A DNA stretch of 64,000 bases. Origin: Phycicoccus duodecadis. GTDB taxonomy: Bacteria; Actinomycetota; Actinomycetes; Actinomycetales; Dermatophilaceae. The stretch lies in assembly GCF_002846495.1 (NCBI RefSeq), contig NZ_PJNE01000001.1:1116001-1180000 (forward strand), written 5' to 3'. Below, piece by piece: positions 58,777 through 64,000 of this stretch. Below the pieces are notes generated by a model. That model was not told the DNA's origin and made no database searches. It saw nothing but the letters and a program-made list of their open reading frames with translations. Position 1 is the first letter of the stretch, and each line of letters begins with the position of its first letter. The position numbers and the translations under genes were made by a program.

Positions 58777-59148
58777 CTGTTGTTCCGTCTCTCTCTCGCC
58801 GTCCAACTGTCTGTGTGCCGATCCCTGGGCTTCCGACCCCCGAGGTCGGGCGTGTCGCCCTTGCTCCGCAGTACGAGTGACGCGCGGAAGCCCGCACCAC
58901 ACCCGTGGGATCGTCTGCCCGGTGGAACCGGGGCCCGGCTCTTCGCCGACGAGCCGCCCCGCCGATCGGCGGTTCGTCCTCTCGTCGCGGTGGGCGTGAG
59001 CCACCCTCTCGGGTCACTCACGCATGCCAGGCAACCCCGTTAGTCTGCCAGAGCCCCGGCGCCTCGTCCAAATCGGCCGATACACCGCCGCGCGGCAGGC
59101 CTCCGGCACCACGCCCATCATGGCGCGTCGTGGCGCCTCGAACGGTGG
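58777..59148 (-). promoter_or_regulatory. 372-bp gene-free S10 operon promoter and leader
   Basis: No gene is supported here. A minus-strand TTGGAC (59071-59066) and CAGACT (59047-59042), 18 bp apart, form a candidate promoter giving a leader of about 260 nt. The leader has a 14-bp perfect palindrome (CCGCCGATCGGCGG, 58959-58972) and a weak hairpin with GTGAG/CTCAC ends (58996-59021). A long leader before rpsJ fits ribosomal-protein feedback control, but I see no match to a known leader class. Confidence 0.45.
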
Positions 59149-60111
59149 TCACCGGATCTGCGCAGGTGCCGGGTCGTCACGGTCCCGGACGCTCCCTGCG
59201 CGCCACGGCTCCGTACCTGCCGGGTCGTCGCCGCCCGGGCCTGGGCGTCGCGGTCGCCCGAGCCGCGGCCCCAGGACGACGAGGGCCACCCCCAGCACCA
59301 GCAGCGCCCCCCCGCCGAGGGCCGTGGTGCTCAGCCGCTCCCCGCGCACCAGCCAGGCGCTCAGCAGCCCGACCGGGGGCACCAGCAGCGTGAAGGGCGC
59401 GACCTCCGAGGCCGGGTGCCGCTCGAGCAGCCGGTTCCAGATGCCGTAGCCGACCAGCGAGGCCAGGCCCGCGGTGTACAGCGTCGACAGCAGGGCGGCG
59501 AGGGACAGGTGGCGGACCGCGTCTCCGATCGCGCCCGGCCCCTCGACGACCAGCGAGAGCGCCAGCAGCGGGATGGGCACCACCAGCGCCGACCAGACCG
59601 TCAGGCCCAGCCCCCCGGGGACCCGGAGCCGGCGGACCAGGACGTTGCCGAGCGCCCAAGAGCAGGCCGCCCCCACGGTGAGCAGCAGGGCCACGAGCGG
59701 CACCTGGCCGCCGCGGCCCAGGGCCACGACGCCCAACCCCAGGAGGCCGACGGCCACGCCCGCCCACTGCACCCCCCGCGGCCGCTCCCCCAGCAGCGCC
59801 ACGGCCACCACCACGGTGACGACCGCCTGCAGCTGCAGCACCAGGGAAGCCAGGCCCGGCGGCATCCCCACGGCCAGCGCCGTGTAGAGCAGGCCGAACT
59901 GACCGAGGCTCATGCAGGCGCCGATCGCCAGGACCCGGCCCAGCGGCGCCGCCGGGCGCGGCACGAACGGCAGGGCCAGCAGCACGACGAGGAAGCGCAG
60001 CGCCACGAACACCAGCGGCGGCACCCCGGCCAGCCCCCAGTCGATGACGACGAAGTTCAGGCCCCAGAGGACCATCACGAGGCAGGCGGCGAGCACGTCA
60101 CGCAGGGGCAC
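59149..60111 (-). CDS. EamA/DMT-family transporter
   Basis: 320 residues from GTG 60111. Ten membrane helices in two EamA repeats, beginning VLAACLVMVLWGLNFVVIDW; each repeat has the Pro/Gly-rich pattern of drug/metabolite exporters. The C-terminal ~35 residues are hydrophilic. Divergent from the LysR gene at 60185, which probably controls it. Substrate unknown. Confidence 0.88.
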   Translation of the reverse strand: MPLRDVLAACLVMVLWGLNFVVIDWGLAGVPPLVFVALRFLVVLLALPFVPRPAAPLGRVLAIGACMSLGQFGLLYTALAVGMPPGLASLVLQLQAVVTVVVAVALLGERPRGVQWAGVAVGLLGLGVVALGRGGQVPLVALLLTVGAACSWALGNVLVRRLRVPGGLGLTVWSALVVPIPLLALSLVVEGPGAIGDAVRHLSLAALLSTLYTAGLASLVGYGIWNRLLERHPASEVAPFTLLVPPVGLLSAWLVRGERLSTTALGGGALLVLGVALVVLGPRLGRPRRPGPGGDDPAGTEPWRAGSVRDRDDPAPAQIR

Positions 60112-60152
60112 GGTGATGATCCTGCCCCGCCCGTCCGTGAAGCACCAGCGAC

Positions 60153-60169
60153 GGTTCGTGGCGTGAACC
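60153..60169. promoter_or_regulatory. Candidate LysR-type operator between EamA and LysR genes
   Basis: GGTTC-N7-GAACC, a 17-bp dyad containing the T-N11-A pattern of LysR-type sites, lies in the 73-bp divergent gap. Confidence 0.5.
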
Positions 60170-60184
60170 ATGTAGCGTCGCTGC

Positions 60185-61105
60185 ATGATCTCGCTGGAGC
60201 ACCTCACCACGCTGTCGGCCGTGCGGCGGACCGGCTCGATCGGGGGCGCGGCCGCCGAGCTCGGGTTCACGCCCTCGGCCGTCTCGCAGCAGGTCAAGCG
60301 GCTCGAGCACGGGGTCGGGGCAGCGGTGCTCGAGCGCGTGGGCCGCGGCGTGGTCCTCACCGAGCTGGGGCGGCACCTGGTCGACGAGGGTGCCGAGATC
60401 CTGGCCCGGCTCGAGGCCCTGGAGTCGGGGCTGGGCCGGGTGGCCGGCGGGCCGGTCACCGGGGCCGTGCGGCTGGTCGCCTTCTCCACCGCCGTGCGCG
60501 GCCTGGTGGCGCCGACCCTGCGCCGGCTGCGGGCGGAGGCGCCCGGGCTGGACGTCACCGTCGTCGAGGCGGACCCGCACGAGGCCATCGCGCTGGTCGC
60601 CACGGGTGGGGCCGACGCCGCGCTGGTGCACAACTGGGGCGACCTGCCGCTGCCCTTCCCGGACCACGTCGAGGTCGTGACCCTGGGGCAGGACACCGCC
60701 GACGTCCTCGTCCCCGCCGACCACCGCCTGGCCGGAGCCACCGGGGTCACCGCCCTCGACCTCGTCGAGGAGACCTGGGTCTGCGCGCCCGAGGGGTCGG
60801 TCTGCCACGGCTGGCTCACCCACATGTTCGACCGGCACGGCCGCCGCCCCCGCATCCGCCACTGGTCGATGGAGTTCTCCTCGCACGTCGGGCTGGTCGC
60901 CGAAGGGGTCTGCGTCTCGCTGGTGCCCCGCCTGGGTCGCGAGCTGCTGCCGCCGAATGTGGTGGCCCTGCCCCTCATCGACCCGGTACCCACCCGCCGA
61001 GTGCTGATGACCTGGCGCCGCTCGATGGCCCCCTCCCCCGCCATCGCCCGCGTCCGCGAGGCCCTGGCCGACGAGGCCGTCGGGCGCCTCCAGGCCCCGC
61101 GGTGA
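60185..61105 (+). CDS. LysR-type transcriptional regulator
   Basis: 306 residues. N-terminal winged helix (about 1-60: TTLSAVRRTGSIGGAAAELG; FTPSAVSQQVKRLEHGVGAA) and a periplasmic-binding-protein-like effector domain (about 90-300). Divergent from the EamA exporter, the classical arrangement for LysR control of a neighbour. The stop overlaps the GNAT gene start as GTGA. Confidence 0.92.
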   Translation: MISLEHLTTLSAVRRTGSIGGAAAELGFTPSAVSQQVKRLEHGVGAAVLERVGRGVVLTELGRHLVDEGAEILARLEALESGLGRVAGGPVTGAVRLVAFSTAVRGLVAPTLRRLRAEAPGLDVTVVEADPHEAIALVATGGADAALVHNWGDLPLPFPDHVEVVTLGQDTADVLVPADHRLAGATGVTALDLVEETWVCAPEGSVCHGWLTHMFDRHGRRPRIRHWSMEFSSHVGLVAEGVCVSLVPRLGRELLPPNVVALPLIDPVPTRRVLMTWRRSMAPSPAIARVREALADEAVGRLQAPR

Positions 61106-61668
61106 GCCCGCGCCGCGCCCCGCGTGGCCGCCCGGTGCTCACCACCGGGCGGCTGGTGCTGCGGCCCCTGTCGTGGGACGACCTGCCCGAGCTCGAGGCC
61201 CTCGACGCCGACCCCGAGGTGATGCGCTTCCTCGACCGTCCGCGCACCCCCGCCGAGGTCCGCGAGCGGATGCTGTCGCGGCTCGACCCCACCGCCGACG
61301 CCATGGGCCTGGGCTACTGGGCCGGCCTGGAGCGTGGCCGGTTCGTCGGCTGGTGGCTGCTCAGCCCCCAGGGGCCGGGGCTGGCCGAGATCGGCTGGCG
61401 GCTGCACCCGCGGGCGTGGGGTCGCGGGCTGGCGAGCGAGGGCGCGGCCGCCCTGCTGGAGCACGGCTTCACCGCGGTCGGTCTGGACCGGGTGGTGGCC
61501 GAGACCATGGTCGTCAACCAGGCCAGCCGCGGCGTGATGCGCCGGATCGGCATGCGCCCGGCCGGCGTGGTGCACCGCGCGCCGGCCTCGCCGCTGCCCG
61601 GCGCCGACGAGGGCGAGTGGCTGGCCGAGCTGACCGCGCACGACTGGCGCGAGGCCACGAACGGCTGA
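61102..61668 (+). CDS. GNAT family N-acetyltransferase
   Basis: 188 residues from GTG 61102. RimJ/RimL-like pattern: TGRLVLRPLSWDDLPELEAL, acetyl-CoA loop RLHPRAWGRGLASEGAAALL, and VNQASRGVMRRIGMRPAG. It could modify a protein N terminus or a small amine; target unknown. Coupled to the LysR gene. Confidence 0.9.
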   Translation: MSPRRAPRGRPVLTTGRLVLRPLSWDDLPELEALDADPEVMRFLDRPRTPAEVRERMLSRLDPTADAMGLGYWAGLERGRFVGWWLLSPQGPGLAEIGWRLHPRAWGRGLASEGAAALLEHGFTAVGLDRVVAETMVVNQASRGVMRRIGMRPAGVVHRAPASPLPGADEGEWLAELTAHDWREATNG

Positions 61669-61674
61669 GGACGG

Positions 61675-61714
61675 CGAAGGGCCCGCACCCCCCGGGGGAG
61701 GTGCGGGCCCTTCG
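61675..61714. terminator. Bidirectional terminator between GNAT gene and tuf
   Basis: A perfect 14-bp stem (61675-61688 with 61701-61714) and a G/C-rich loop between two convergent genes. No T-tract is needed in high-GC genomes. It can serve tuf and the GNAT gene. Confidence 0.78.
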
Positions 61715-61743
61715 ACCAGCCGCCGGGCGGGCCCGGCGTCAGG

Positions 61744-62940
61744 TCACTTGTTGATCTTGGTGACCCGGCCGGCGCCGACGGTACGGCCGCCCTCGCGGAT
61801 GGCGAAGCGCAGGCCCTCCTCCATGGCGATGGGCTGGATGAGCTCGACGGCCATCTCGGTGTTGTCACCGGGCATGACCATCTCGGTGCCCTCGGGCAGC
61901 TTCACGACACCGGTCACGTCGGTGGTGCGGAAGTAGAACTGCGGGCGGTAGTTATCGTAGAACGGCGTGTGACGGCCACCCTCGTCCTTGGACAGGATGT
62001 AGACGTTCGCGTCGAACTCGGTGTGCGGGGTGATGGACCCCGGCTTGACGACGACCTGGCCGCGCTCGACGTCCTCGCGCTTGATGCCACGCAGGAGGAG
62101 GCCGACGTTCTCGCCCGCACGACCCTCGTCGAGGAGCTTGCGGAACATCTCGATGCCGGTGGCGACGGTCTTGGCCGGGGGGCCGGTGTGGATACCCACG
62201 ATCTCGACCTCCTCGTTGACCTTGAGGATGCCGCGCTCGATACGACCGGTGACGACGGTGCCACGACCGGTGATCGTGAAGACGTCCTCGACGGGCATGA
62301 GGAACGGCTTGTCCGTCTCGCGCTCGGGCTCGGGGATGTAGTTGTCGACCGCGTCCATGAGCTCGAGGACGGTGTTGCCCCACTCGGCGTCGCCCTCGAG
62401 GGCCTTGAGCGCCGAGACCTTGACGACCGGCAGGTCGTCACCCGGGAACTCGTAGTCCGAGAGGAGCTCACGGACCTCCATCTCGACGAGCTCGAGGATC
62501 TCCTCGTCGTCGACCATGTCGGCCTTGTTCAGCGCGACGACGATGTAGGGGACGCCGACCTGGCGGGCCAGGAGGACGTGCTCCTTCGTCTGCGGCATCG
62601 GGCCGTCGGTGGCGGCGACCACGAGGATCGCGCCGTCCATCTGGGCCGCACCGGTGATCATGTTCTTCACGTAGTCCGCGTGACCCGGGCAGTCGACGTG
62701 GGCGTAGTGACGACCCTCGGTCTGGTACTCGATGTGCGCGATGGAGATGGTGATACCGCGCTGCTTCTCCTCGGGCGCCTTGTCGATGTCCTCGAACGCG
62801 AACTGCGGGTTCAGGTCCGGGTACTTGTCGTGCAGGACCTTCGAGATCGCAGCCGTCAGCGTCGTCTTACCGTGGTCGATGTGACCGATGGTGCCGATGT
62901 TGACGTGCGGCTTGGTCCGCTCGAACTTTGCCTTCGCCAC
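61744..62940 (-). CDS. tuf: Elongation factor Tu
   Basis: 398 residues. G1 [10 protein letters not shown]3 DCPGHADY, G4 NKADMVDD, then the two beta-barrel domains ending [11 protein letters not shown]. The G4 motif has Ala where many bacteria have Cys. It delivers aminoacyl-tRNA to the ribosome. GAGGAG precedes the start; a 13-bp palindrome (GTAACGCCGTTAC, 62970-62982) lies in the leader. Confidence 0.98.
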   Translation of the reverse strand: MAKAKFERTKPHVNIGTIGHIDHGKTTLTAAISKVLHDKYPDLNPQFAFEDIDKAPEEKQRGITISIAHIEYQTEGRHYAHVDCPGHADYVKNMITGAAQMDGAILVVAATDGPMPQTKEHVLLARQVGVPYIVVALNKADMVDDEEILELVEMEVRELLSDYEFPGDDLPVVKVSALKALEGDAEWGNTVLELMDAVDNYIPEPERETDKPFLMPVEDVFTITGRGTVVTGRIERGILKVNEEVEIVGIHTGPPAKTVATGIEMFRKLLDEGRAGENVGLLLRGIKREDVERGQVVVKPGSITPHTEFDANVYILSKDEGGRHTPFYDNYRPQFYFRTTDVTGVVKLPEGTEMVMPGDNTEMAVELIQPIAMEEGLRFAIREGGRTVGAGRVTKINK

Positions 62941-63058
62941 TTGATGTCCTCCTCAGGACTCTTCTCTGGGTAACGCCGTTACGACCGGGCAGGACGTGGC
63001 GTCGTCTATGGGATGGGTGGGGATGCTTACTGCTGGAGACCAGCGACCACTCTAGCGG

Positions 63059-64000
63059 TCACTCGCCCCGGGTCTTCTTGATGATCTCCTCGGCCACGGA
63101 CTTCGGGACCTCGGCGTAGGAGTCGAACTCCATCGAGTAGTTCGCACGACCCTGGGTCTTGGACCGCAGGTCGCCGACGTAGCCGAACATCTCCGACAGC
63201 GGGACCAGACCGCGCACGATCTTGGCGCCGCTGATGTCCTCCATGGCCTGGATCTGGCCACGGCGGGAGTTGATGTCGCCGATGACGTCGCCCATGTAGT
63301 CCTCGGGCGTGCGCACCTCGACGGCCATCATGGGCTCGAGGATGACCGGCTCGCACTTGCGGACGGCCTCCTTGAGCGCCATCGAGCCGGCGATCTTGAA
63401 CGCCATCTCCGAGGAGTCGACGTCGTGGGCGGCACCGTCGAGCAGGATCGCCTTGATCCCGACGAGGGGGTACCCGGCGAGGATGCCGTACTGCATGGCG
63501 TCCTGGATGCCGGCGTCGACCGACGGGATGTACTCGCGCGGGATGCGGCCACCGGTGACCTTGTTCTCGAACTCGTAGAGCTCGCCCTCGGCGGTGTCCA
63601 GCGGCTCCAGGGCGATCTGCACCTTGGCGAACTGGCCCGAGCCACCCGTCTGCTTCTTGTGGGTGTAGTCGAGGCGCTCGATGCCGCGCTTGATGGTCTC
63701 GCGGTAGGCGACCTGCGGCTTGCCGACGTTGGCCTCGACCTTGAACTCGCGCTTCATGCGGTCGACCAGGATGTCGAGGTGGAGCTCACCCATGCCGGCG
63801 ATGATGGTCTGGCCGGTCTCGTCGTCGTGGTGGACCTGGAACGTCGGGTCCTCCTCGGCGAGCTTCTGGATGGCGGTGCCGAGCTTCTCCTGGTCGCCCT
63901 TGGTCTTGGGCTCGATGGCCACCTGGATGACCGGCTCGGGGAAGGACATCGACTCGAGCACCACGGGCGCGTCGAGGTCGGAGAGGGTGTCACCGGTGGT
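63059..64000 (-). CDS. fusA: Elongation factor G, C-terminal part (5' end outside window)
   Basis: The last 313 residues; the frame stays open to base 64000. Visible are the end of domain II, domain III ([20 protein letters not shown]), domain IV with its loop ([20 protein letters not shown]) and domain V ([20 protein letters not shown]). It ends [13 protein letters not shown]. It drives translocation. tuf follows 118 bp downstream. Confidence 0.98.
   Translation of the reverse strand, partial: TTGDTLSDLDAPVVLESMSFPEPVIQVAIEPKTKGDQEKLGTAIQKLAEEDPTFQVHHDDETGQTIIAGMGELHLDILVDRMKREFKVEANVGKPQVAYRETIKRGIERLDYTHKKQTGGSGQFAKVQIALEPLDTAEGELYEFENKVTGGRIPREYIPSVDAGIQDAMQYGILAGYPLVGIKAILLDGAAHDVDSSEMAFKIAGSMALKEAVRKCEPVILEPMMAVEVRTPEDYMGDVIGDINSRRGQIQAMEDISGAKIVRGLVPLSEMFGYVGDLRSKTQGRANYSMEFDSYAEVPKSVAEEIIKKTRGE

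Overview
The window is high-GC actinobacterial chromosome with frequent GTG starts and ATGA/GTGA stop-start overlaps. It most resembles Micrococcales, and Intrasporangiaceae is my best guess. Supporting evidence is the gene order of the S10, spc and alpha ribosomal clusters, a zinc-type S14, a C-minus S4, a 13E12/DUF222 HNH protein, DUF4245 and the B12-dependent methylmalonyl-CoA mutase pair. I saw no rRNA, tRNA or CRISPR array.

Left part (1-31.9 kb), mostly housekeeping and signalling. In order it holds: the 3' part of a molybdopterin oxidoreductase with a small helical partner; a PAS-PAS-GAF-GGDEF protein; a ferric-reductase-like flavohaem oxidoreductase; a 1.5 kb less GC-rich insert with an XRE antitoxin and AbiEii-type nucleotidyltransferase toxin, flanked by a 40-bp imperfect direct repeat at the 3' end of ychF; Nudix, glutathione peroxidase and RmuC genes; a GAF-SpoIIE phosphatase with a HATPase/output-domain partner next to ispH; a secreted protein; xseAB; an HNH/13E12 gene with a LexA-type box inside its promoter; a DUF4245 gene divergent from a translationally coupled run of sugar kinase, class I fumarase, carbonic anhydrase and MOSC protein; a GH1 glycosidase; LhgO; Ohr; glmM; rplM-rpsI; and an ArsR-type regulator with an MFS exporter behind a 13-bp iterated repeat.

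Right part (32-64 kb), mostly minus strand, is the translation superoperon read from high to low coordinates: fusA (partial)-tuf; then rpsJ-rplC-rplD-rplW-rplB-rpsS-rplV-rpsC-rplP-rpmC-rpsQ, rplN-rplX-rplE-rpsN-rpsH-rplF-rplR-rpsE-rpmD-rplO, secY-adk, map, infA-rpmJ, rpsM-rpsK-rpsD-rpoA-rplQ, truA. Three cassettes interrupt the usual arrangement: EamA/LysR/GNAT between tuf and rpsJ, a frameshifted AbiEi/DUF559-like gene between adk and map, and mutA-mutB-meaB plus a secreted HExxH protein between map and infA.

The most unusual observation is that ribosomal proteins L17 and L4, encoded 22 kb apart, end in the same roughly 60-residue C-terminal domain on Ala/Lys/Glu-rich linkers. The copies share 47 of 61 residues, with a 34-nt and a 27-nt stretch identical at DNA level. 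Other points worth a second look are the island at ychF with its operator-enclosed, apparently leaderless promoter, the LexA-type box, the 13-bp iterons, and a long near-perfect hairpin beside the broken AbiEi-like gene.
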